Positions 1 through 5,029 of a stretch of DNA of 8,003 bases are shown piece after piece. The notes beneath the pieces were generated by a model, which ran no database searches, was not told the DNA's origin, and saw only the letters and a list, made by a program, of their open reading frames with translations. The translations under genes and the position numbers were made by a program. The stretch lies in contig JAUYSF010000073.1 in the NCBI GenBank assembly GCA_030696435.1, forward strand, positions 1-8,003. The letters are read 5' to 3'. Each line of letters starts with the position of its first letter. Position 1 is the stretch's first letter. This stretch comes from Desulfoprunum sp. (GTDB taxonomy: Bacteria > Desulfobacterota > Desulfobulbia > Desulfobulbales > Desulfocapsaceae).

Positions 1-1
1 C

Positions 2-253
2 GAGGTGGTCCGCATCCGCTACCAGGAGGAAATCGTTATTTTCGAGCAGGCACTTAATGTGCAGAAGGCTTTAAACGCCTACACCAACAAATATGGCGCA
101 GCCCCCAAAATTCTGGAACAACTCGTCCCAGAATTTCTATCACAACTGCCGGAAATTAAGGATTCGTTTGCCCTCGTCTACGATCAACCAAATCTGCACC
201 TCCAACGCCCAGACAGAACAAAAAAAACTGAATTGGGCATTCCCTGGAAATAA
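2..253 (+). CDS. C-terminal 83 residues of an unrecognised protein (5' truncated)
   Basis: The reading frame is open from base 2 to the TAA at 251-253, so the gene begins left of the window; the GTG at base 5 is not preceded by a convincing start context and is probably internal. The visible part starts with an amphipathic helix followed by ALNAYTNKYGAAP and LEQLVPEFLSQLP. This 'helix, Tyr-x-x-x-x-Gly-x-x-Pro, Leu-x-x-Leu-Val-Pro' pattern recalls the segment after the N-terminal helix in pseudopilin-like proteins, and a similar module at the end of some TPR-containing proteins. A pilin-like origin would fit the pilus gene further right, but this is only a resemblance seen by eye. The last 20 or so residues are polar and basic and end in GIPWK. 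No catalytic motif is visible. It is confidently coding, but its function is unknown. Confidence 0.6.
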   Translation, partial: EVVRIRYQEEIVIFEQALNVQKALNAYTNKYGAAPKILEQLVPEFLSQLPEIKDSFALVYDQPNLHLQRPDRTKKTELGIPWK

Positions 254-293
254 CGCGGTCTTGCCTGATGTCTGGTACCCATGCGCCGCCCAG

Positions 294-331
294 GTCACCG
301 CTGTCAAACTCTAACAGAGCGCAGCGGTGAC
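294..331. other. Nested hairpin downstream of the first gene
   Basis: A perfect 10-bp inverted repeat (GTCACCGCTG at 294-303, CAGCGGTGAC at 322-331) encloses an 18-nt loop. The loop itself can form a second stem, CTCT-AAC-AGAG (309-319). No T-tract follows on either strand, so it is not a classical intrinsic terminator. It lies 40 bp after the stop codon at 253 and could act as an RNA 3'-end stabiliser, a weak terminator, or a scar or end of a mobile segment carrying the toxin-antitoxin pair. Confidence 0.5.
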
Positions 332-368
332 ACCCACCTGAAGAACTTCATCAATACGACTGAAAAAC

Positions 369-397
369 TTGTAAATGACCATGGTAATGACTATGAT
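369..397 (+). promoter_or_regulatory. Sigma70-like promoter of the toxin-antitoxin operon
   Basis: TTGTAA at 369-374 matches 4/6 of the -35 consensus and TATGAT at 392-397 matches 5/6 of the -10 consensus, with an optimal 17-bp spacer. Transcription would begin near 404 and give a very short leader before the antitoxin ATG at 420. An imperfect purine-rich ribosome-binding site (AGAGGG, about 408-413) lies at suitable spacing. Confidence 0.55.
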
Positions 398-401
398 CAT
401 A
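374..401. promoter_or_regulatory. Candidate autorepression operator for the antitoxin
   Basis: The promoter region contains a perfect 10-bp palindrome TATGATCATA (392-401) that includes the -10 box. A second perfect palindrome, ACCATGGT (378-385), sits in the spacer. The two lie in imperfect 12-bp tandem units (AATGACCATGGT at 374, AATGACTATGAT at 386). Phd/YefM antitoxins characteristically bind palindromes over their own promoter, with the toxin as co-repressor, so this placement is what that model predicts. The assignment is inferred from position and symmetry. Confidence 0.45.
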
Positions 402-419
402 ACAATAAGAGGGTAAGAC

Positions 420-644
420 ATGCAAACAATCAAGGCTTCGGAATTCAAGGCAAAATGCTTACATCTGATGGATGAAGTGAGTCGGACAGGTGAAGAAATA
501 ATGATTACAAAAAACGGCAAACCTATTTCGATATTAAAGCCGTATCGAACTGTTCCGGCAACGATCTTTGGTTTGCATAAAGGCAAAATACAGAGCAAAG
601 ACGACCTGATTGCTCCGGTGGATATTGTTTGGCATGCGGAATAA
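420..644 (+). CDS. Phd/YefM-family antitoxin of a PIN-toxin pair
   Basis: This 74-residue protein would neutralise the toxin encoded next to it and repress the operon. The N-terminal half has the typical Phd/YefM layout: MQTIKASEFKAKCLHLMDEV (1-20), then TGEEIMITKNGKPISIL (23-39) and a Pro-Tyr, corresponding to the beta-alpha dimer fold that binds DNA. The C-terminal part (about 50-74), GLHKGKIQSKDDLIAPVD, is the usual toxin-binding tail with an acidic/Pro segment ending near a Trp. The length is normal for the family. The ATG at 420 is chosen because the conserved family start follows it at once and a purine-rich site precedes it. The stop codon overlaps the toxin start by one base (TAATG), which implies translational coupling. 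Partners of PIN toxins are often named VapB, but the fold here is Phd/YefM. Confidence 0.9.
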   Translation: MQTIKASEFKAKCLHLMDEVSRTGEEIMITKNGKPISILKPYRTVPATIFGLHKGKIQSKDDLIAPVDIVWHAE

Positions 645-1045
645 TGCTGCTTCTTGATACCCACGTCCTCATCTGGCTGGACGAAGGAAACCCACGATTG
701 GGAAACATGGCATTGCGGACAATCATCGAATCTCTGGCCGCCGGTCAGCTTGGAGTAGCGACTATCAGTTTTTGGGAGGTTGCCATGCTGATCGAAAAAC
801 AACGATTGACCATGCAAACAGAACTTGAGGTGTGGCGATCCGATCTGCTGCAAACCGGCTTACTTGAAATCCCTTTTCGGGGTACAACTGCTCTACGTGC
901 CGGCCAACTGCGGATGTTTCACGGTGATCCGGCGGACCGCATGATTGTCGCTACAGCCATTGAAAATGGAGCCACACTGATGACAGCGGATACAAAAATT
1001 CTCTCATGGAACACACTCCACCAAAAGATTGACGCCCGTCAGTAA
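644..1045 (+). CDS. vapC: PIN-domain ribonuclease toxin, VapC type
   Basis: This 133-residue protein is a PIN-domain nuclease, expected to cleave RNA with bound Mg2+/Mn2+ and to arrest translation when free of antitoxin. The acidic active-site set can be followed: D5 in LLLDTHVLIW, E45 in SFWEVAML, D98 in the conserved GDPADRMIVATA block (93-104; D95 also acidic) and D116 in LMTADTKIL. All appear intact, so the toxin is probably functional. The ATG at 644 is preferred over an in-frame TTG at 629 because the PIN domain begins directly at MLLLDTHVL and the ATG overlaps the antitoxin stop codon. The upstream ribosome-binding site is weak (GCGGA), as expected when translation depends on the antitoxin gene. 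The RNA target cannot be predicted. The pair sits between unrelated genes, as mobile accessory modules often do. Confidence 0.92.
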   Translation: MLLLDTHVLIWLDEGNPRLGNMALRTIIESLAAGQLGVATISFWEVAMLIEKQRLTMQTELEVWRSDLLQTGLLEIPFRGTTALRAGQLRMFHGDPADRMIVATAIENGATLMTADTKILSWNTLHQKIDARQ

Positions 1046-1123
1046 ATGAAGCAAAAACACGCGATATTCCCCTTGCTTATATTGTCCTATCCTACCCTCT
1101 TCCAGAACATCCATCGCATCTCC

Positions 1124-1159
1124 AGAATAGCTTGCAACATAGTTTCAATCAGCTATTCT
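1124..1159. promoter_or_regulatory. Long dyad upstream of the histidine kinase
   Basis: AGAATAGCT (1124-1132) and AGCTATTCT (1151-1159) form a perfect 9-bp inverted repeat separated by 18 bp. It lies in the 226-bp gap between the toxin and kinase genes, the expected place for the operon's promoter. The symmetry suits binding by a dimeric regulator, possibly the response regulator of the same operon, or a stem-loop in the leader. The site has no T-tract, so a terminator for the toxin gene is less likely. Confidence 0.4.
1132..1159 (+). promoter_or_regulatory. Weak sigma70-like promoter candidate for the two-component operon
   Basis: TTGCAA at 1132-1137 and TATTCT at 1154-1159 are separated by 16 bp and each matches about 4/6 of consensus. 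The two boxes overlap the arms of the surrounding dyad, so a bound repressor would block them. The leader to the kinase ATG would be about 105 nt. No sigma54-type promoter (GG/GC at -24/-12) was found in this gap. This is tentative. Confidence 0.25.
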
Positions 1160-1256
1160 TCGACTCTTAGGCCCAAGAAAGGGCACATGCAACTTGAATC
1201 AACGAAATCTGCAAGCGTCTCAACTCATAAGAAATACGCAGCGGTTTGCAGAAGAC

Positions 1257-1262
1257 GAGAGG
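1257..1262 (+). promoter_or_regulatory. Ribosome-binding site that fixes the kinase start
   Basis: GAGAGG ends 9 bases before the ATG at 1272. This favours 1272 over the upstream in-frame TTG at 1194, which has no such site and would add a polar 26-residue extension in front of the first membrane segment. Confidence 0.6.
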
Positions 1263-1271
1263 TCGACAGGT

Positions 1272-2816
1272 ATGACAGAGAAGAATCTCAAGACCAGGAT
1301 TGTGGTGACATTTGCTACGATGCTGGTTATGGCCATGTTTTTACAGAGCATTGTCCTTATATTTCTGGGCGTGCGCGCAGCCATACAAGAGGATGTTACG
1401 TGGGCCCAGCGTTCCCTGCAGGTTGCCGCCACGCTTGCCACTCGCATGGAAGGAAGAGGCAGGGAGAAGCAGGAGCTGATGACCAGCTATGGACGTATGC
1501 ATGCAGAGAGTGAAATCTTTTCATGTATGTATGCAGAACTGGCAGGAGAACCGGTCGTAGAAGAATCCCCCTGCACCTTTAGTGATGAACTGCTCAATTT
1601 GTCGCAGCAGGCCAAGGCCAAGAAAATACCGGTTGCCGGGTTTGCCGGTGGGGAGTGGCACGTTTTCATGATCAGAAATGAAGTTGCTCTAATGGCTGTA
1701 CCCTTGATAAATAGGGCAGGGCAGGTGATCGGCAGTATCACCGCAGAGCGATCATTGCTGCCGATATATTTCCGGTATGAACAGGAAACCTGGATTGCTT
1801 TTTTCTATCTTCTGGTGAACGCCATAATATTCAGTAGCCTGGGCTTCTTCAGGATGATGCACTTTTTTTTCAAGACATTGGACAAGTTGGTGCAGATGGC
1901 TGAAAATTATCGTCTGGATGACCAATCATTGCTTCTCGTTAGTGATGATGAAAGCTCCTTTCGCAATTTGTCAACAAGCCTCAAAACGCTGTTAGAGAGA
2001 ATTTCAAGAGATAACCGCAAGCTACGGCAAAACGTCAGCGAACTTGAAGGGGTCAATCGAGAACTGAAAGAAAAAAACGACCTCGTCGTACGCTCGGAGA
2101 AACTTGCTTCCGTGGGACGTTTGTCGGCCGGTCTGGCCCATGAAATCGGCAATCCCCTGTCAATAATTCAGGGCTTTGTGGAACTGCTTGGTAGAGAGGA
2201 CCTCACAGAAACCGAAAAAAAACAATTTTCTGAGAAAGCCCATCAGGAACTGGACAGAATAAAGAGACTGATCAAGCAGCTTCTTGATTTTGCCGGGCCA
2301 ATAGGCTCAAGCAATGGGACCTTGTCCGTCAATACACTGATTTGCGATGTTATAAGCTTTGTCTCAATGGAAAAATCGTTTACCGATTGCCCGATACGTA
2401 CCCAGCTCCTCTCTGAAGATGATGAAATCGTGGCCGACAAGGATGCCCTTCGGCAGGTCCTGATCAATTGCCTTCTCAACGCGGTTGACGCAACCGCCCA
2501 GATGGGCGATAAAGAGAGGGAGATTGTTATTGCCACGTCCAATGAACCGACGAGTTCAATGGCCTCGCTCCTCGTCATCAGCATCAAGGACAATGGCTGC
2601 GGCATCGATGAAGATCAGCTGGAATATCTGTTTGATCCGTTTTTTACCACCAAAGAAGTTGGCACGGGAACGGGGCTTGGCCTTTTTGTCTGCCATACAA
2701 TTATGGCAAGGTTGGGCGGGACAATTACCCTGCGCAATCGGGCTCCCGACGGGGTTGAGGTCAGGATAGAAATACCACTCAGAGCTCGGCCATATCTGGA
2801 CCACACTGAAAATTAA
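1272..2816 (+). CDS. Membrane sensor histidine kinase (two-component system)
   Basis: This 514-residue inner-membrane kinase should autophosphorylate on H290 and pass the phosphate to the regulator encoded next. The order of parts is: TM1 (about 10-33); a periplasmic sensor of about 140 residues, perhaps Cache-like, with two cysteines (C85, C101) that could form a disulfide; TM2 (about 174-196); a short linker and a coiled coil (about 240-280); the HisKA dimerisation domain with SEKLASVGRLSAGLAHEIGNP; and an HATPase_c domain. In the ATPase, the N-box is LINCLLNAVDA (N399/N403), G1 is DNGCGID (440-446), the F-box is DPFFTT (455-460) and G2 is GTGTGLGL (464-471). All catalytic motifs are intact. 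The topology differs from Pseudomonas PilS, which has six membrane segments, so this is not a PilS orthologue by architecture. The signal sensed is unknown. Runs of eight T (1863-1870) and eight A (2215-2222) lie in the gene. Confidence 0.93.
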   Translation: MTEKNLKTRIVVTFATMLVMAMFLQSIVLIFLGVRAAIQEDVTWAQRSLQVAATLATRMEGRGREKQELMTSYGRMHAESEIFSCMYAELAGEPVVEESPCTFSDELLNLSQQAKAKKIPVAGFAGGEWHVFMIRNEVALMAVPLINRAGQVIGSITAERSLLPIYFRYEQETWIAFFYLLVNAIIFSSLGFFRMMHFFFKTLDKLVQMAENYRLDDQSLLLVSDDESSFRNLSTSLKTLLERISRDNRKLRQNVSELEGVNRELKEKNDLVVRSEKLASVGRLSAGLAHEIGNPLSIIQGFVELLGREDLTETEKKQFSEKAHQELDRIKRLIKQLLDFAGPIGSSNGTLSVNTLICDVISFVSMEKSFTDCPIRTQLLSEDDEIVADKDALRQVLINCLLNAVDATAQMGDKEREIVIATSNEPTSSMASLLVISIKDNGCGIDEDQLEYLFDPFFTTKEVGTGTGLGLFVCHTIMARLGGTITLRNRAPDGVEVRIEIPLRARPYLDHTEN

Positions 2817-2836
2817 GAAATTTGTGTTTTCACACC

Positions 2837-4240
2837 ATGGAACATTTGCCGACAAATAACATCCTGATAATAGATGATGAAGTAAACATGCTCGATATGT
2901 TATCGGCAACTTTGCGTCGAGAGGGGTATGAAATCGCTACAGCCGTGAATGGACGGCAAGGCATCGAGTGTGCATCAGAAAAATCGTTTGATTGTATCCT
3001 CTGCGACCTGAAGATGCCGGTGATGGATGGCTTGCAGTTTTTAGAAGAAGCCAAACTCCGCAAAATTGAGGCCACAATCATCATGATGTCGGCCTTCGCC
3101 ACTGTCGATACGGCGGTCAGGGCCATGAAATGCGGGGCCTATGATGTCATCACCAAACCTTTTAAGATCGACGAGATCCTCTGCATTCTTGAAAAAGCGG
3201 CAGAGAGGATGCAACTGAAAAAAGAGAATCGCCGTCTCCGCCATACAATTCTGGAAATGGAAAAGGGTAGGGGATTTACGGCCATAATCGGTGAGAGTCG
3301 GGCTCTGCAGGATGTACTTGACCTAGCGCGGCGGGTGGCCGGTCATGACACGACAGTACTCATTACCGGGGAAAGCGGCACCGGCAAGGAACTTGTCGCC
3401 AGGGGCATACATCAACTCAGTAGCAGAAGTGGTGGCCCGTTTGTTTCCATCAACTGTGGTGCCATCCCGGCAAATCTCTTGGAAAGCGAATTTTTCGGAT
3501 ATATGAAGGGGGCCTTTACCGGTGCTGATTCCGACCGAAAAGGTTTGTTTGAGGCGGCGGCCGGCGGCACCTTGTTTCTCGACGAAATCGGAGAACTGCC
3601 GCTCGGCTTGCAGGTAAAACTGCTGCGGGTCCTGCAGGAACGCGAAGTCCGGCCGCTTGGGGCGAGCAAAAGTAGAAAGATCAATGTCCGTGTGCTTGCC
3701 GCAACGGCCAAAAATCTCGCCGATGAGGTCGGACGAGGGCACTTCCGACAGGATTTGTTTTTTCGAATCAATGTCGTTGAACTCAAGATCCCACCACTGC
3801 GCGAGCGTCCCGGAGATATCCCGATTCTGGTGAACTCGTTTATAGCAACGGAGAGCGCCAGGATGAATATCCCTATCAAGGGACTTGTTCCTGGCGCACT
3901 TGCCCTGCTCTGCCGTTACTCCTGGCCGGGCAATGTCCGCGAACTCAAGAATGTACTGGAGCATGCCATGATCTATGCCGAGAATGGTTGGGTCAGCCCC
4001 GGCAGTCTGCCCGGCCACATCTGCCGCGCGGTGGGCCAACCGGCGGAAAACCTGCTGTCTGCTACCTGTTCTATTAAGGAAGGGAAGGTGGTCCTTGAGA
4101 GATATCTTATCGAAAAGGCCTTGACCAAAACGAACGGCAATAAATCGCAGGCCGCAGACCTTCTGGAGATAAGCTATCCCTCTCTGTTAAGTAAGATCAA
4201 GGAATACAGAATAGATTTGGATCGGAGAGAAGGGAGTTAA
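2837..4240 (+). CDS. NtrC-family sigma54-dependent response regulator
   Basis: This 467-residue cytoplasmic regulator is the likely partner of the kinase. The receiver domain (about 8-120) has the acidic pair D13/D14, phospho-acceptor D57 in CDLKMPVMDG, S85 and K107. A linker helix leads to the AAA+ domain (about 147-385). There, Walker A is GESGTGKE (178-185), the sigma54-contacting loop GAFTGA is exact (225-230), Walker B is GGTLFLDE (243-250), and the RQDLFFR and WPGNVREL (373-380) motifs are present. The C-terminus (about 425-460) is a Fis-type helix-turn-helix (NKSQAADLLEIS ... LLSKIKEY). All motifs needed to activate sigma54-RNA polymerase are intact. The ATG at 2837 is chosen because the receiver begins directly after it; an in-frame TTG at 2822 is possible. 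Neither has a strong ribosome-binding site, and the gap to the kinase is 20 bp, so translational coupling is likely. Target genes cannot be named from this window. Confidence 0.94.
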   Translation: MEHLPTNNILIIDDEVNMLDMLSATLRREGYEIATAVNGRQGIECASEKSFDCILCDLKMPVMDGLQFLEEAKLRKIEATIIMMSAFATVDTAVRAMKCGAYDVITKPFKIDEILCILEKAAERMQLKKENRRLRHTILEMEKGRGFTAIIGESRALQDVLDLARRVAGHDTTVLITGESGTGKELVARGIHQLSSRSGGPFVSINCGAIPANLLESEFFGYMKGAFTGADSDRKGLFEAAAGGTLFLDEIGELPLGLQVKLLRVLQEREVRPLGASKSRKINVRVLAATAKNLADEVGRGHFRQDLFFRINVVELKIPPLRERPGDIPILVNSFIATESARMNIPIKGLVPGALALLCRYSWPGNVRELKNVLEHAMIYAENGWVSPGSLPGHICRAVGQPAENLLSATCSIKEGKVVLERYLIEKALTKTNGNKSQAADLLEISYPSLLSKIKEYRIDLDRREGS

Positions 4241-4278
4241 GATTTGCATCTTTTCCCTTGAGGAATTAAGCTTGGGAG

Positions 4279-4316
4279 GCCTGTCAGCTCCGGATACAGA
4301 AATGAGGCTGACAGGC
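4279..4316 (+). terminator. Candidate terminator after the response regulator
   Basis: A perfect 10-bp stem (GCCTGTCAGC at 4279-4288, GCTGACAGGC at 4307-4316) with an 18-nt loop begins 38 bp after the regulator stop codon. On the + strand it is followed by only three T, so it would be a weak intrinsic terminator; on the - strand no T-run follows. A further copy of GACAGGCTT lies at 4371-4379, so the left arm has an alternative pairing partner. Confidence 0.45.
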
Positions 4317-4350
4317 TTTGCATACATACCGGCTGGGATTTTCACCCGAG

Positions 4351-4369
4351 GGCGCCGAGATGGGGCGCC
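4351..4369. other. GC-rich hairpin in the convergent intergenic region
   Basis: GGCGCC at 4351-4356 and again at 4364-4369 pair across a 7-nt loop. The stem is short but all G/C. It lies just after the stop codon of the small minus-strand gene (4378-4380) and may help end or protect transcripts arriving from the right. No T-tract follows on either strand. Confidence 0.3.
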
Positions 4370-4377
4370 AGACAGGC

Positions 4378-4851
4378 TTAATTCACATAGACGCCATTTT
4401 TTAACCGAATGGCGTCTTTCCTTTGGTCACCTTGTTTCTTGGATGTGTCTTCTTGCTTGACGTCATCCATTGCCGTAAGACCTTCCGTTTCTCGGATCTC
4501 TATCAGCTGGAGCGTATACTGCTTGAATATAATTGTCACCCCATCTCCGACCGTAAAGGCTTCCTTAGCGAGCGAGTCTCCTTTGGAATCATTGAAGAGT
4601 GTAGTCGGGACGATCACGTAGTCCTTTCCTGAGATGGTAAGGCTATCCTTGGAAAGTTGGCTGATTTTCCCAGAGGCATTCTCTTTCGGTTCAATACCAT
4701 TAGCAGTATCTTCCTTTTCGGGATCCACCTGCAAGAGTCCCACGCCACCATCATTGATAAGATTTTCAACCGCAAAGGTAGTAGTAACGCAAAACATCAT
4801 CGCTACAAACAACACTACGCCCATCTTTTTTGGTATTCTTATTTTAAGCAT
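4378..4851 (-). CDS. Small secreted/periplasmic protein downstream of pilY1, function unknown
   Basis: I do not recognise this 157-residue protein. It begins with a clear Sec signal peptide: basic MLKIRIPKK, a hydrophobic core (about 10-25) and a plausible cleavage after TTTFA (27). C21 is not in a lipobox, so it is probably not a lipoprotein. The mature part has a polar acidic linker (about 29-57) and then a beta-rich segment (about 60-120: GKISQLSKDSLTISGKDYVI, then VGDGVTIIF), which recalls small beta-barrel domains such as DUF5666-like or OB-like folds. The charged tail (about 123-147) is likely disordered. The ATG at 4851 is chosen because GGAGG lies 5 bases upstream and the signal peptide starts there; the frame is open to 4974 but the extra residues would bury the signal peptide. 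It lies 178 bp after pilY1 on the same strand, so co-transcription and an accessory role in the pilus are plausible but unproven. Confidence 0.85.
   Translation of the reverse strand: MLKIRIPKKMGVVLFVAMMFCVTTTFAVENLINDGGVGLLQVDPEKEDTANGIEPKENASGKISQLSKDSLTISGKDYVIVPTTLFNDSKGDSLAKEAFTVGDGVTIIFKQYTLQLIEIRETEGLTAMDDVKQEDTSKKQGDQRKDAIRLKNGVYVN
4389..4417 (+). terminator. Candidate + strand terminator inside the 3' end of the convergent gene
   Basis: AGACGCCATT (4389-4398) and AATGGCGTCT (4408-4417) form a perfect 10-bp stem with a 9-nt loop. On the + strand the right arm runs into TTTCCTTT, the best hairpin-plus-T arrangement at this junction, so it could stop transcription from the two-component operon before it runs antisense through the secreted-protein and pilY1 genes. 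The hairpin lies within the last 13 codons of the minus-strand gene, so it also constrains that protein's C-terminus. Confidence 0.45.
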
Positions 4852-4856
4852 TCGTT

Positions 4857-4861
4857 CCTCC
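4857..4861 (-). promoter_or_regulatory. Strong ribosome-binding site of the small secreted protein
   Basis: On the minus strand GGAGG precedes the ATG (4849-4851) by 5 bases. It settles the start choice, excluding longer in-frame starts at 4932 and 4974. Confidence 0.75.
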
Positions 4862-4885
4862 GATTTTTCCACAGTGTTGTAGCTG

Positions 4886-4912
4886 GATTCCGGCCTGAGG
4901 TCCGCCGGAATC
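4886..4912. other. Hairpin in the gap between pilY1 and the small secreted-protein gene
   Basis: GATTCCGGC (4886-4894) and GCCGGAATC (4904-4912) form a perfect 9-bp stem with a 9-nt loop. In the minus-strand transcript it lies about 25 nt upstream of the ribosome-binding site of the small gene. There is no T-run in that direction, so it is more likely an mRNA processing or stability element than a terminator. On the + strand the right arm is followed by TTTTCAAT, so it could act as a weak terminator against antisense transcription. The rest of the 178-bp gap shows no convincing gene or promoter. Confidence 0.4.
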
Positions 4913-5029
4913 TTTTCAATAATCTTCTCCATGCCGAAGACTCTCGTCTCTTCTTTAAAAAATGGTGGATGCAAAATACTTCCAGATTATCAGACAGCTT
5001 TTTTAGCCTAACGGCGCCTTGCACTGAAA

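Noticed and set aside
304..321. Integron attC-like site near the toxin-antitoxin pair (CTCTAAC in the hairpin loop)
   Set aside because: No matching GTTRRRY partner and no typical attC box arrangement were found on either side of the pair.
311..853. Minus-strand open frame of 180 codons opposite the toxin-antitoxin genes
   Set aside because: It is antisense to two recognisable genes, has no family motif, and lacks a credible start context.
1046..1513. Plus-strand open frame beginning at the toxin stop codon
   Set aside because: It runs out of frame into the kinase gene, and the translation is low-complexity with many Cys, His and Arg and no family signature.
3323..4039. Minus-strand open frame of 238 codons opposite the response regulator
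   Set aside because: It is the mirror of a conserved AAA+ coding region and its translation shows no domain features.
4732..4750. Minus-strand TGGCGTG...TTGC resembling a sigma54 promoter
   Set aside because: The spacing between the GG and GC elements is two bases too long and the site lies inside a coding region.
4852..4974. Longer N-terminus for the small secreted protein
   Set aside because: The frame is open, but the strong GGAGG and the signal peptide both point to the ATG at 4851.
4839..5024. Short Arg/Lys-rich minus-strand frame starting 5 bp after the pilY1 stop
   Set aside because: It has a GTG start with no ribosome-binding site and overlaps the well-supported start of the secreted-protein gene.
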